Part shown: one piece after another, positions 1 through 9,085 of the stretch | Position numbering within the stretch: position 1 is the first letter of the stretch | Layout of the letters: every line of letters starts with the position of its first letter | NCBI RefSeq assembly: GCF_004771275.1 | Contig: NZ_RQEV01000015.1 | Location: 129,404 to 193,403 of the forward strand | Source of the DNA: Leptospira fluminis | Lineage (GTDB): Bacteria; Spirochaetota; Leptospiria; Leptospirales; Leptospiraceae | Direction: 5' to 3' | Length of the DNA stretch: 64,000 nt | The notes under the pieces: generated by a model | Databases searched by the model: none | Seen by the model: only the letters and a program-made list of their open reading frames with translations | What the model was told of the DNA's origin: nothing | Made by a program: the position numbers and the translations under genes

Positions 1-1
1 G

Positions 2-382
2 GAAGATCGAAACCTAAAAAAGGTATTCGGAGATTTCGGGCTTTTGTTAAACGAAGGTGAAGAGGACTTTTATAGGACGTCGGGCGATTTTACGGACTTT
101 TTCGGAAAGCTATTCGGAAAGGACAAGGATCTCTTTCCGATCACCGTAGAGATGGGAACTTTCGGAAACCTGAATCTTCGCGGCGCTCTAAGGGGAAGTT
201 TTCTGATGATCAGCGAAAATCGGATTCATTTTTTCGGATCCAAGTCCGAAACCGCAGCGGAAAGAGTCCGAGAGGATTTTCGGGAGATGTTTTTTCCGAC
301 CAGAGAGGACTGGAGACTTGCGGCTATGGACCAGGTTTTCGGCGTAGTTCCCGAAGCGATCGTCCGGTTCTCGAAAATCTAG
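2..382 (+). CDS. C-terminal part of a possible M14/DUF2817-like zinc peptidase (5' end outside window)
   Basis: The frame is open from the first bases of the window, so the true start lies upstream and only about 126 residues are visible. The segment ITVEMGTFGNLNLRGALR followed by an Arg/Phe-rich stretch and a WR...L region resembles the end of DUF2817/M14 metallocarboxypeptidases, in which a Glu in a TxExG-type motif is catalytic. That match is by eye and weak, and the zinc ligands would be in the missing part. It ends in a four-base convergent overlap with the phosphatase gene on the other strand. Treat the function as tentative. Confidence 0.45.
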   Translation, partial: EDRNLKKVFGDFGLLLNEGEEDFYRTSGDFTDFFGKLFGKDKDLFPITVEMGTFGNLNLRGALRGSFLMISENRIHFFGSKSETAAERVREDFREMFFPTREDWRLAAMDQVFGVVPEAIVRFSKI

Positions 383-2181
383 ATCCGATCCACTATGAGT
401 AAGGTCACATCGTCCTCGAAATCCGACCGCCTACAGTAGTTGCGACATTCTTTGATGAGTCCGAGCGAAGTTTCGCCGGCCTGACTTTGGGAAAAGGACC
501 GAACCGCAAGAGAAAGTAAATCGTCGCTGTACCTTCTGCTTCTATCCTCGTTGGAATGTTCCGTAATTCCGTCCGTGTACAATACGAGACGGTCCATCGG
601 TTGGAAGGACGTCACGAATTCCTCGAAGAACAGATCCGGAATGACCCCGACCAATTTCCCCTTGGTTTCCAGCGGCAACGAAGTTCCTTCCGCTCTGCGA
701 AACAATATCGGAGGATTGTGCCCCGCGTTGGAATACACCAGAGTGTTGGTTCCGGTATGTATTACTCCGTAGAAGGAGGTAAGGAAATTTCCGGCGAGCT
801 TATTATAAAGAGCGTGGTTCAGCGCGGTAAAAAATTTGGAAGGACTGGACAAGGTTTCCTCTTCGAATGTCTCCATTACGGTATGAATCACCGCGGCGAC
901 CACCGAAGCCGAGAGTCCGTGGCCCGAGACGTCCGCGATCAACACTGCGGTCCTGTGCTCGTCCAATTTGATTACGTTATAAAAATCCCCGCCTACGTTA
1001 TCGAAGGGAATGTGTTGCACGCCGAAATCCAATCCTGGAACATACGGAAGCACGGAAGGAAGGATGCGTGTCATGACTTCTCTGGCCCGCCGAAGCTCCC
1101 TTTCCGAATCCATCACTTTGTGGAAGAGATTCGCGTTCTGGATCGTGACACTGAGTCGGTTCGCGATCGCGCCGAGCATCTCTAAGTCCGCATGCGTGAA
1201 CGCGTAACCCGAATACTTATTGTTTACGCTGATCACTCCCAAAAGATTTCCTCTATACAGCAACGGAGCGGAAATGAGAGAGCTGGCTTCGAATTTGTAT
1301 TTTGCGTTTTTGTCGTAGCGCGGATCTTCCTCCAGATTCTGGATGAGGAGGCTTTGTTTTTCTTTGGCGACCCATCCGGATACGCCTTCTCCATAGGGAA
1401 CTTGGATCGCATGGATGGCCTCTTCCGGAATTCCTCTTGCGGCTAGGATCCGTAAGACTTCTAGAGTGGGATCCGCCAGGTAAATCGTTCCGGCCTTCGC
1501 CTCCAAAAATTCCAAAACCTTATCGATCAGCCAATTTCCCAATTCCTGGATGCTTTTTTCGGCTACGGTAAGTTTTTCGAATTCGTATAATAGGGATAAT
1601 TCTAGGACACGCTTCTTCAAAGACTCGTGAGTCTTCGCGTTCTTGATCGCGATCGCCGCAATTTCGGAAAGGGAGGCAAGGACCTCCAGATCCGACGAAT
1701 CAAAACTGCGGTTTCCGGATTTATTCAGGATTTCGAGAGTGCCGATGACCTGGTCCTGCACGAAAAGAGGGACGCATGCTAAGGAACGGGTCCGGAATCC
1801 GGTTTTTTGGTCCAAGGACGGATTGAATCTTTTGTCGGTGTAGGCGTCTTCCAGCAGGATGGCTTTTTTTTCCTGAGCCACCCAGCCCGCGATTCCCTGG
1901 CCGGGTTCCAGCCGAGCGTATTTTTGTATGATCTCCCCTTTTTCTCCCAAGGCGACTTCGCAGTACAAAAAGCCGTCTTTCTCGTCCAATAGAAAAAGGG
2001 AACTGGCCTCCGCTTCCAAAAGATCTTTCGAATATAGCATGATCAGAGGGAGAAGTTGATACAGGTCTAGGTTGGCATTCAGAATCGTGCTCGTGTTGAG
2101 CAAGCTACGATATTTGCGAGACACTGAATCGACTGGAGTCATAGATGCGCCCAGACTGGCACGGATCCGATGCAAAGTCAA
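379..2181 (-). CDS. Tandem-GAF PP2C (SpoIIE-type) serine phosphatase
   Basis: This 600-residue soluble protein has two GAF sensor domains (about 25-175 and 190-350), a short coiled linker and a SpoIIE/RsbU-type PP2C phosphatase domain (about 385-600). Metal-binding Asp motifs are visible: GGDFYN, DVSGHG near residue 417, YTDGITE near 536 and the final EDDVT. In related systems such enzymes dephosphorylate STAS anti-anti-sigma factors after a small ligand or redox cue binds the GAF domains. A STAS protein lies at 57980, but no partner kinase is in the window. The longest frame starts at a TTG; an ATG 13 codons in (base 2142) is an equally good start. Confidence 0.88.
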   Translation of the reverse strand: MTLHRIRASLGASMTPVDSVSRKYRSLLNTSTILNANLDLYQLLPLIMLYSKDLLEAEASSLFLLDEKDGFLYCEVALGEKGEIIQKYARLEPGQGIAGWVAQEKKAILLEDAYTDKRFNPSLDQKTGFRTRSLACVPLFVQDQVIGTLEILNKSGNRSFDSSDLEVLASLSEIAAIAIKNAKTHESLKKRVLELSLLYEFEKLTVAEKSIQELGNWLIDKVLEFLEAKAGTIYLADPTLEVLRILAARGIPEEAIHAIQVPYGEGVSGWVAKEKQSLLIQNLEEDPRYDKNAKYKFEASSLISAPLLYRGNLLGVISVNNKYSGYAFTHADLEMLGAIANRLSVTIQNANLFHKVMDSERELRRAREVMTRILPSVLPYVPGLDFGVQHIPFDNVGGDFYNVIKLDEHRTAVLIADVSGHGLSASVVAAVIHTVMETFEEETLSSPSKFFTALNHALYNKLAGNFLTSFYGVIHTGTNTLVYSNAGHNPPILFRRAEGTSLPLETKGKLVGVIPDLFFEEFVTSFQPMDRLVLYTDGITEHSNEDRSRRYSDDLLSLAVRSFSQSQAGETSLGLIKECRNYCRRSDFEDDVTLLIVDRI

Positions 2182-2290
2182 CGATTGTCGTTTTTCCGGA
2201 CCCTAAAAACGGCGGAAAGGCCCTAGTTTCCCCTGCGTCCCAGGTTTTTCCCGAACAGAAAACGGAATCCCCAGGTCGGATATCGTAGGC

Positions 2291-3505
2291 ATGGAGTTTG
2301 AATTGCAGAGATTTTTTATTTTCCTCGGAATCTTTACGGCGATTTTATCGCTGGCGTACGGTTATTCGCTGTTTCGTCTGAGCGAACCCTTTCGGCTGAA
2401 TTCCTGGCAACAAGCGGTTCTGTTGGGTTCGGTTGTTTTCTTCGTTCTACTTACGCCGACGGCGTATTTTTTCAGTCTCTTCTATCGGGAAACCCAGTGG
2501 CAAAAACTTTGGGCTTACGCGGCGTTTACTAGTTTGGGATTTTTTACCCTTCTCTTTTCCTTCGTGATCTTTCACGATTTAAGCAAGTTGGTATGGAAAG
2601 GATGGGTATACATCTCCGGGTATTTTTCTCCGGGCCCGAGCGAATTCGCGCAAGGAAATTCCTCCGATATGAGCCGCTCCGATTTTCTGGCGCAGCTGAC
2701 TTCCTTGGCGGTCCTGGGATTCACCGGCGGGTTGACCGCTTTCGGCTTTTACCAAGCGCATAAAAAGCCTTCCATCAAAGAAGTCAAAATCAAGGTGCAA
2801 GGATTGCCGGAGGGATTGGAAGGTTTCCGGATCGCGCAGCTCTCGGACATACATATCGGTCCGACGATTAAAGGCGGATTTTTGCAGGACGTGGTGGAAA
2901 GAACGAACGCCCTGAACGCGCATTTGGTCGCGATTACCGGGGATCTGGTGGATGGACCGGTGAGTCTTCTCAAGGAACACACTCTTCCGCTCCGCAACCT
3001 TCTTTCCGAATACGGAACGTATTTCGTTACGGGAAACCATGAGTATTATTCTGGTGCTCTCGCCTGGATCAGAGAATTGGAATCCATGGGAATACAGGTT
3101 CTACTGAATCAGAATAAGCTCATTTCCCACAACGGATCCAGAATCGCAGTTGCGGGGGTGACGGACTACAAGGCCCATTCCGTCCTTCCGAATCACAAGA
3201 CAGATCCCCAAAAGGCGGCTTTCGGTACGGAAGCTGCGGATTTTAAACTTTTGTTGGCGCACCAACCCAACTCGGTTTTCGAAGCGGCCAAGGCAGGATT
3301 CCATTTGCAATTATCCGGCCACACCCACGGAGGTCAGTACTTTCCCGGAAATCTTTTGATTCACATTTTCCAGAAATTCGTAGCAGGTCTTTCCCGCTGG
3401 GAAGATACGCAACTTTACGTCAGCCGCGGAACCGGATATTGGGGGCCGCCTTTGCGGATCGGAGCCCCTTCCGAAATCACGCTGCTCGTTCTGGAAAAAG
3501 CCTGA
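2291..3505 (+). CDS. Membrane-anchored metallophosphoesterase (YkuE-like)
   Basis: The first 150 residues hold about four hydrophobic helices, followed by a calcineurin-like phosphoesterase domain. The domain shows the full two-metal motif series: LSDIHIG, GDLVDG, GNHEYY, the LLAHQP His and SGHTHGGQ. Proteins of this layout (YkuE and YaeI relatives) act at the membrane, sometimes on UDP-diacylglucosamine-like lipids; the substrate here is unknown. It is transcribed away from the phosphatase to its left, with a 109-base gap that must hold both promoters. Confidence 0.9.
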   Translation: MEFELQRFFIFLGIFTAILSLAYGYSLFRLSEPFRLNSWQQAVLLGSVVFFVLLTPTAYFFSLFYRETQWQKLWAYAAFTSLGFFTLLFSFVIFHDLSKLVWKGWVYISGYFSPGPSEFAQGNSSDMSRSDFLAQLTSLAVLGFTGGLTAFGFYQAHKKPSIKEVKIKVQGLPEGLEGFRIAQLSDIHIGPTIKGGFLQDVVERTNALNAHLVAITGDLVDGPVSLLKEHTLPLRNLLSEYGTYFVTGNHEYYSGALAWIRELESMGIQVLLNQNKLISHNGSRIAVAGVTDYKAHSVLPNHKTDPQKAAFGTEAADFKLLLAHQPNSVFEAAKAGFHLQLSGHTHGGQYFPGNLLIHIFQKFVAGLSRWEDTQLYVSRGTGYWGPPLRIGAPSEITLLVLEKA

Positions 3506-3569
3506 ACGATTTGCGTTTGACAATCTCCTCCGCTTCGTGTTCCTTTCGAAGAAATCCGAAGGAGAGGAG

Positions 3570-4214
3570 ATGCAGGAGCGAAGATCCCTAATTGCAGCGC
3601 ATAAAAATCGGTTCTCGAAACCCGGAAACCGTTTTTGGAAGAAACGCTTTCTTTTAGCGCTACTTTGTTTTTTCACCTTGGTATTTTTCTCCTTTCCTCT
3701 CTTGTCGGGTTGCGGAAAGCCGAAACCGAAAACCAATTCGGAACTGGAACGACTCAAACCGAAAAAGAAAAAAGACGATCGGGAAATGGATCCCGACCTT
3801 TCCGCTCGTGAATATTTCGACGAAGACGCTCAAGGCAAACCTGTGGAAAAGAAAAGACCTTCCGAGGATCGGGATTCGGAATTGAGAGGTTATTCCAAAA
3901 AAGGACTAGGTTGCAAAAAGGGAAATTGCAAAAACGGGGAAGGAATCTACGTGTACGAAACCCGGGACGTGTACCTCGGAAATTTTTCGAACGAAAAACG
4001 TCAGGGAAGAGGAATATTAGTATATTCTGATGGAGATAAATACGAAGGGAATTGGTCTACCGACGAAAAATCCGGATTCGGAACCTATTTTTTTCGGGAC
4101 GGTTCGGTGTTTCGCGGCGAATTTTCCGGAGGCGGGGCGGGTAGGGGAAAATTCAGTAAAAACGGAAAATCCTACCAATGTAGATTAGAAAGTCGTAAGA
4201 TACTCTGCAAATAG
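3570..4214 (+). CDS. MORN-repeat lipoprotein
   Basis: The start at 3570 is chosen because a strong Shine-Dalgarno (GGAGAGG) sits just before it; the frame stays open upstream without a good start. A basic N-terminus is followed by a long hydrophobic segment ending in LLSGC, a plausible spirochaetal lipobox, then a lysine-rich linker (KPKKKKDD). The C-terminal third carries at least three MORN-like repeats: YLGNFSNEKRQGRG, YEGNWSTDEKSGFG and FRGEFSGGGAGRG. Three or four Cys (GCKKGNC and near the C-terminus) could form disulfides. MORN repeats usually bind lipids or proteins; the role here is unknown. Confidence 0.82.
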   Translation: MQERRSLIAAHKNRFSKPGNRFWKKRFLLALLCFFTLVFFSFPLLSGCGKPKPKTNSELERLKPKKKKDDREMDPDLSAREYFDEDAQGKPVEKKRPSEDRDSELRGYSKKGLGCKKGNCKNGEGIYVYETRDVYLGNFSNEKRQGRGILVYSDGDKYEGNWSTDEKSGFGTYFFRDGSVFRGEFSGGGAGRGKFSKNGKSYQCRLESRKILCK

Positions 4215-4340
4215 TCTCCTTTTGGCGTTTAGAAACCCCTGGGTTAATCGATCGTTCGTTATAGAATCCTTTTTTTTCTCTTCCCCCTTGCTTTTCTTTC
4301 GTTCGGGAATACAATTTTTCCCGTTCCAGAGGAGGTTCTC

Positions 4341-4769
4341 ATGGATAGAGTCAATCACTGGTTGGACGAACATCGGGATTGGTGGATCGATATCATTCGG
4401 ATGTATCTCGGAGGAGTTCTACTTTATAAAGGATTGGAGTTCTTGTCGGATACGGATGCGTTGATTCGTTTAATGGAAATGCATAATGCGCCTTTTGCTT
4501 CCGCCTTGATGGCCCATTATATAGTCATCGCGCATATATGCGGAGGGGTTTTGCTCTTCGCGGGATTATTGACGCGTTTCTCCGCCGTTTTGCAGCTTCC
4601 CGTTTTGATCGGCGCCGTCCTGTTTATTCACTCCAAGGAAGGGTTCATGTCTGCCGGTTCGAATCTACCGTACGCAAGTATGATCCTGTTGCTGTTATTA
4701 CATTTTTCCCTGTACGGATCGGGAAGAATCTCCGCCGATTTCTATATAGATACGCACAGGAGCGTATAG
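4341..4769 (+). CDS. DoxX-family membrane protein
   Basis: A 142-residue protein with four predicted membrane helices. It starts like DoxX/YphA proteins (IRMYLGGVLLYKGLEF), and the second helix pair includes HICGGVLLFAGLLTR, typical of the family. DoxX proteins are linked to thiosulfate-quinone oxidoreductase or oxidative-stress complexes, but most members are uncharacterised. A strong AGAGGAGG ribosome site precedes the ATG. It shares orientation with the small stress-type gene that follows, though a 166-base gap separates them. Confidence 0.85.
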   Translation: MDRVNHWLDEHRDWWIDIIRMYLGGVLLYKGLEFLSDTDALIRLMEMHNAPFASALMAHYIVIAHICGGVLLFAGLLTRFSAVLQLPVLIGAVLFIHSKEGFMSAGSNLPYASMILLLLLHFSLYGSGRISADFYIDTHRSV

Positions 4770-4935
4770 ATTTCGAATCTCAGCCCTTTTTGCATCGCTC
4801 GAATAAAAACCGATTCGAATTCCGCGGAGAGCGGGAAAAATCATTGAACGAAGACTTTCCTTCGTATAAAACTATGGGACCGTTTCCGTCCTTCTCCGGA
4901 AGGCGAATCGGTTCGTAAACAGGAGGATAGCTTGT

Positions 4936-5361
4936 ATGAAAAAAAAGTGGGTGGTGGTTGCGAATCGAAGCGAGGCTAAAATTTTCGAATACCAAGGACC
5001 GGCGCAGGGGCTTAAACTCGTTCAATCCATGGAAAATCCGGACGGTCGATTACGTAATTCTGAATTGGTTACCGGATCCGGCCACGGTTCCCGTTCGGAT
5101 TTCGATTTTTCTTCGGAACATGAACCGAAAAAGAAAGTTGCGGAAGCGTTCGCGGGAAAACTTTCCGATTTCGTAAATTTAGAAAGAAAGAAGGATTCCT
5201 TTTCGAATTTTATCCTAGTGTCGGAACCCGGTTTTATGGGAATGATCCTAGGCAAGTTGGACGAAAAATCTAGGGAAAGGATCTACCACAAAATGCCCAA
5301 GGATATCGTTCATATAAAGGAATCAGGCCTACTCGGACATTTGAGGGAGGTACTCGTATAA
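4936..5361 (+). CDS. Host-attachment-like protein (Host_attach / baeRF family)
   Basis: This 141-residue protein begins with KKKWVVVANRSEAKIFEY, the hallmark opening of the 'host attachment protein' family (WVVVADxxxARIF). It ends with a helix and IVHIKESGLLGHLREVL, similar to the peptidyl-tRNA-hydrolase-like archaeo-eukaryotic release-factor fold. The family was named from plant-associated bacteria and its biochemical role is unresolved; a ribosome-associated role has been proposed. A clean AGGAGG ribosome site precedes the start. It could belong to a stress regulon with the DoxX gene upstream. Confidence 0.75.
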   Translation: MKKKWVVVANRSEAKIFEYQGPAQGLKLVQSMENPDGRLRNSELVTGSGHGSRSDFDFSSEHEPKKKVAEAFAGKLSDFVNLERKKDSFSNFILVSEPGFMGMILGKLDEKSRERIYHKMPKDIVHIKESGLLGHLREVLV

Positions 5362-5545
5362 AGTCTTAGGACTTTTCTTGCCGAAACGTTCGGACCGTCG
5401 TCGTAAGGATTTTCGGAATTCGGAACTCATGGACGCGATCCGAGCGCTCAGGCTTTTCATTTTCCTGGTAAAGGAACAAAACCTTCATTGACGAGATGCC
5501 GTTCTTCTAAATTCTTCCTGCAGAAAGAAAAGGAAAATTTCGACT

Positions 5546-7096
5546 ATGGCATCCGTTAAGGAAAAGTTCATACTCTCTATAGATAGCGGCGGTAGCGGAA
5601 TCCGCGCGATCCTTTACGATAAAAAAGGTAGGATTGCGGAACGCCAGTACGAAAAAACTCCACCCATACTCAAAGAACCCGGCCAACTCGAGCACGACCC
5701 GGAAGTCCTATGGAAGGCGCTACGATCCGTAGTGGGAAAAGCGTTACGCAAAAAAAGAATTTCCGCCTCCAGTATCGCCGCGATCGGAATCTGCAACCAA
5801 AGGGGATCGTTTCTTCTCTGGGACAAGCGGAGCGGAAAGCCTCTTACCCGATTGATCAGTTGGGCCGATGTGCGCGCGGGGCATACGGCGGAAGAAATGA
5901 ACGCAAACGGAATTTGGAAAACGATACAATTCGTTTCCAGAATCGCGAGCTGGTTGACTCGTCAACCGATGTTGATCGCTACATACATGCTGAAATTCAC
6001 GACGGACCACGCCTCAGTCCGCTTGAAATGGGTTTTCGATAAACAGCCCGAACTGAGAGAAAGAGCGAAGCGGGGGGAGATCCTCTTCGGCACGCTGGAT
6101 ACTTGGTTCGTGTACAGATTGACGAATGGAAAAGAGCATGTTACCGATCCGTCGAACGCGACCGTGACGGGTATGTTCAATCCGTTTCAACTTCAATGGA
6201 ATGCTCCTCTTTGTTCGATCTTCGGAATCCCCATACGAATCTTTCCGACCGTAAAGGATACTGGTGCGGATTTCGGCACGACCGATCCTTCCCTGTTCGG
6301 AGGGGTTTCCGTCCCGATTCGTGCTGTGGTGGGCGATCAGATGGCGGCCTTATTCGGTCATTGCTGTTTCGAAAAAGGAGGAGTAAAGATCTCCCAGGGT
6401 TCGGGAGCCTTCGTGGACATGAACATGGGCGATTCTCCCAAGCTTTCCAAAAGAGGACTCTTCCCGATGGTCGCGTGGAGACTTTCCGGAAAGCCCAAAT
6501 ATATGTTGGAAGGTTATATAGGAACCGCCGGGACTCTCATCGACTGGTTGGGAAAGGGTATCGGTCTTTCCGACACTCCTAAAGTGTTAAACGAACTTGC
6601 GGCCCAAACAGAGGATACGGAAGGGGTCGTATTCGTTCCTACGCCTTCCGGGATTCGCTTTCCGTATTTCAATCCTAGAGCTAAGGCTTCCGTTTTCGGA
6701 TTATCATTGGCCACTCACAGACGCCATGTCGCGAGAGCGGTCTTGGAGGGAATTTCCCTTTCACTGTACGAAATCCTGGAAGGGATCAAGGACGATACCA
6801 AGGTTCCGGTAAAAGAGATCATGGTGGACGGAGGGGTTTCCCAGTCCGATATTTTACTACAATGTCTGGCCGATTTTTGCCGAGTGGATGTAAAAAGAGC
6901 GCCCGAACCGGATATGACGGCGACGGGAGCCGCTTATCTCGCCGGACTGGCCTGCGGTTTTTGGAAAGACGAAGCGGAATTAAAGACTTTACAAAAAGGT
7001 TATAAAGTCTTTAGCCCGAAAATGGAGGAATCCGTCAGGAAGGCGAAATTGGAAAGATGGAAGAAGGCGGTCGCTTCCACCTTGGAGATCGAATAA
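5546..7096 (+). CDS. FGGY-family carbohydrate kinase (glycerol-kinase-like)
   Basis: A 516-residue, two-domain sugar kinase of the ASKHA fold. The N-terminal phosphate-binding loop is [15 protein letters not shown], a variant of the usual DxGTxxxR motif with GGSG instead of GTTS. The second-domain signatures are present: [22 protein letters not shown], and [14 protein letters not shown] with the downstream [11 protein letters not shown] helix. The family phosphorylates glycerol, xylulose, gluconate and similar polyols. The altered first loop and a long insertion around residues 120-170 make me unwilling to call it glpK. It appears monocistronic, with AAAGGAAAA as ribosome site. Confidence 0.85.
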   Translation: MASVKEKFILSIDSGGSGIRAILYDKKGRIAERQYEKTPPILKEPGQLEHDPEVLWKALRSVVGKALRKKRISASSIAAIGICNQRGSFLLWDKRSGKPLTRLISWADVRAGHTAEEMNANGIWKTIQFVSRIASWLTRQPMLIATYMLKFTTDHASVRLKWVFDKQPELRERAKRGEILFGTLDTWFVYRLTNGKEHVTDPSNATVTGMFNPFQLQWNAPLCSIFGIPIRIFPTVKDTGADFGTTDPSLFGGVSVPIRAVVGDQMAALFGHCCFEKGGVKISQGSGAFVDMNMGDSPKLSKRGLFPMVAWRLSGKPKYMLEGYIGTAGTLIDWLGKGIGLSDTPKVLNELAAQTEDTEGVVFVPTPSGIRFPYFNPRAKASVFGLSLATHRRHVARAVLEGISLSLYEILEGIKDDTKVPVKEIMVDGGVSQSDILLQCLADFCRVDVKRAPEPDMTATGAAYLAGLACGFWKDEAELKTLQKGYKVFSPKMEESVRKAKLERWKKAVASTLEIE

Positions 7097-7585
7097 TTAT
7101 AGGATGCGGATGGAGCTGACGACCGCGGTCAGGTCTTCCGCCAATTCCTCGGAAGGAGCCTCGTCCCCGTTATAAGTCACCAGGATCATTTTTTTTCGGG
7201 AAGCGACCAGATAGACCATCCAATGTCTTCCGTCCTCCTTTAAAAATTCGCAGGCTATGATTTTGCCTCCTTCATTGTTTTCGAAAAAGGCGGCTTTGTC
7301 CGACTCGTAGACGATTCCGTGGGTGACTAAATAGCGCTCCATCTCCTCCTCTCCGTCAAAACTTCCTTCCTTGTTTTCAAACGCGTACACCTGCATTGCC
7401 CCCGGGCCGTCCTCTTCGAAGAAAGCCGGGATTCCTTCGATCACGATGTGTTGCCAATGAGCGGGAATGACCATCGTGTACCAACCGGAAGGGGAGCGAT
7501 AAATTCTGTATTCGACCTTGCGATTCATGATTCGAAAAATAGGTTCCGATGCCATTCTAATCCCGAGAAAATTCAGGGCAAGCAC
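7097..7585 (-). CDS. Conserved hypothetical soluble protein
   Basis: I do not recognise the family. The protein (up to 162 residues) has no membrane segment; its centre reads YTMVIPAHWQHI and its end VYLVASRKKMILVTYNGDE, which recalls small beta-sandwich proteins of the PsbP/DUF1795 (DcrB) type that bind at the membrane surface. The frame can start at a GTG (7585), an ATG at 7555 or an ATG at 7528; the middle one has the best upstream purine run (CGGGATT). It converges with the kinase, and its stop directly abuts the kinase stop. Confidence 0.65.
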   Translation of the reverse strand: MLALNFLGIRMASEPIFRIMNRKVEYRIYRSPSGWYTMVIPAHWQHIVIEGIPAFFEEDGPGAMQVYAFENKEGSFDGEEEMERYLVTHGIVYESDKAAFFENNEGGKIIACEFLKEDGRHWMVYLVASRKKMILVTYNGDEAPSEELAEDLTAVVSSIRIL

Positions 7586-7634
7586 GTTCGGGAAGACTTG
7601 ACACCGTCTTTTCGACCTCGGATGATTTCGGATC

Positions 7635-8870
7635 GTGATCGCAATCCTTAAGAACCGTAGAGGCCCTTTTTATCTTATCACCACTTTTCTGGCGATCGTA
7701 GCGTTCGCGATTTTCGCTTCCTCGCTTGCGATCCTGTTTTCCGTTTTTTTAATCGCGATATTGCTCTCTTATCCGATACTGCTGGACTGGATTTCCAGAC
7801 TATACGGACAGGAGGATATCGCGGACGAAGTTCATTTTGCACGCACTAAGGACGGTTGGAATATTGCGCTGCACAGGCATATTCCTCCTCAACCGAATCT
7901 CGAATTGGCTCCGGTTATCGTTGTGCACGGAATTGCGACGAATAAATTCGTGATCGATCTGGACAAAAGACATTCCCTTCCTTTTTTTCTGAAGCTGAGA
8001 GGATACGAGGTGTATTCCGTTTCCTTGAGAGGAGCCGGATCGTCCTACCACGAAAGTGGAAGCGGTTATGAGGATTTTACTTTCGACGATATGGCCAAAT
8101 ACGACGTTCCCGCGATCATCCAGAAAGTGACCAGACTCACCGGAAGTCCGAGAGTGAGTTGGATCGGACACTCCATGGGGGCGATGATTTTGTACGCTTT
8201 TTTCGGGATCTGCGACAAAGCGGAAAAGGAAAAGGTGGCCGCCTTCGTTTCCCTAGGAGGTCCCGGAAACCTGAACCACCTTGGACTCAGTTTGATCGGT
8301 CTGCTTTCCAGATTTCCGAGGGCTCGGAAGGTTCTGGATTTGAAATTCGGCGCTTCCATGCTCGCTCCCATTGCCGGGGAAATCTTTACTCCGGTGGACG
8401 AAATACTCTACAATCCGAAAGCTACGAAGGCCAAGACGGTGAAGAAGGTCATGAAAAACGCGATCGAGAACATCAGCGAAGGCGTGATCGAACAACTCAT
8501 GTCTTGGATCGAGACCAAGAAAATGATCTCCCTCAACGGCTTTTATGATTATATCGATCTGCAAAAGGAGATCACGGTTCCGAGCCTATTCGTCGCCGGA
8601 GCTCGGGATGCAATTGCCACGCCGGATTCGGTGAAATTCGTCTATGATCGTGCTCGCGCTAAGACCAAGGATTTTTTGGTCCTTTCTAAGGAAAACGGGG
8701 CTTCGGAGGATTACGGGCACGGCTGTCTGCTTCTCGCGGAAAAGGCCGAGGACGAGCTTTTTCCGAAAATCGAAATCTTTTTGAGGCAGAACGGAACTCG
8801 AAAAAAAATCGGCTGGATGGGAAAAATTCGCCGAAACCTCCAGACCAAATGGAAAAAACTGCGTAGATAA
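7635..8870 (+). CDS. Alpha/beta hydrolase with N-terminal membrane anchor
   Basis: A GTG-start protein of 411 residues. Residues about 10-50 form one long or two close membrane helices; the rest is an alpha/beta hydrolase. Visible features are the oxyanion segment VIVVHGIATN, the nucleophile elbow GHSMGA, an acidic residue in GARDAIATPDS and the catalytic His in YGHGCLLL. The length and the HG-INATN-like opening recall lipase/polyhydroxyalkanoate-depolymerase-like membrane hydrolases, but the substrate is unknown. The C-terminus is very basic (KIRRNLQTKWKKLRR). It runs divergently from the hypothetical gene to its left. Confidence 0.82.
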   Translation: MIAILKNRRGPFYLITTFLAIVAFAIFASSLAILFSVFLIAILLSYPILLDWISRLYGQEDIADEVHFARTKDGWNIALHRHIPPQPNLELAPVIVVHGIATNKFVIDLDKRHSLPFFLKLRGYEVYSVSLRGAGSSYHESGSGYEDFTFDDMAKYDVPAIIQKVTRLTGSPRVSWIGHSMGAMILYAFFGICDKAEKEKVAAFVSLGGPGNLNHLGLSLIGLLSRFPRARKVLDLKFGASMLAPIAGEIFTPVDEILYNPKATKAKTVKKVMKNAIENISEGVIEQLMSWIETKKMISLNGFYDYIDLQKEITVPSLFVAGARDAIATPDSVKFVYDRARAKTKDFLVLSKENGASEDYGHGCLLLAEKAEDELFPKIEIFLRQNGTRKKIGWMGKIRRNLQTKWKKLRR

Positions 8871-8935
8871 TTCTAGATTTCTTCCTTAAATATATACATC
8901 CTATCTCTTTAATAACCATTTCCATTTCTTTTTCT

Positions 8936-8999
8936 AAGCAGATAATGCTCATTAAATAAGCAATATCTGCTTAAATAGCCTTTTTATGAGCATTATCTG
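8936..8999. repeat. Three copies of an 18-bp motif, AAGCAGATAATGCTCATT, upstream of a sigma-54 promoter
   Basis: Copy 1 is on the plus strand at 8936-8953; copy 2 is on the minus strand at 8972-8955 with two changes; copy 3 is on the minus strand, sharing an exact 14-base core (CAGATAATGCTCAT) at 8999-8986. Copies 1 and 3 therefore form a perfect 14-bp inverted repeat. They lie 14-80 bases before the promoter elements of the gene at 9086, as expected for binding sites of an activator or repressor. The binding protein is unknown. Confidence 0.75.
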
Positions 9000-9012
9000 G
9001 TAGGTTGGTCTC

Positions 9013-9030
9013 TTGGTACGCTAATTGCAT
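9013..9030 (+). promoter_or_regulatory. Sigma-54 (RpoN) promoter
   Basis: The sequence TTGGTACG, four bases, TTGCAT matches the sigma-54 consensus TGGYACG-N4-TTGCW with the -24 GG at 9015-9016 and the -12 GC at 9027-9028 in the correct spacing. Transcription should start near 9039, about 46 bases before the ATG at 9086. Sigma-54 promoters need an enhancer-binding ATPase, for which the repeats at 8936-8999 are natural candidate sites. Confidence 0.8.
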
Positions 9031-9085
9031 ATCGTTAAAAAAGAACCAAGCGAATCTTCAAAATACCGATTCGTAGGATTCCGAT

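Noticed and set aside
5546..7096. Naming the FGGY kinase glpK
   Set aside because: The N-terminal loop is GGSG rather than the usual GTT/TS and there is no glycerol-uptake or dehydrogenase gene nearby.
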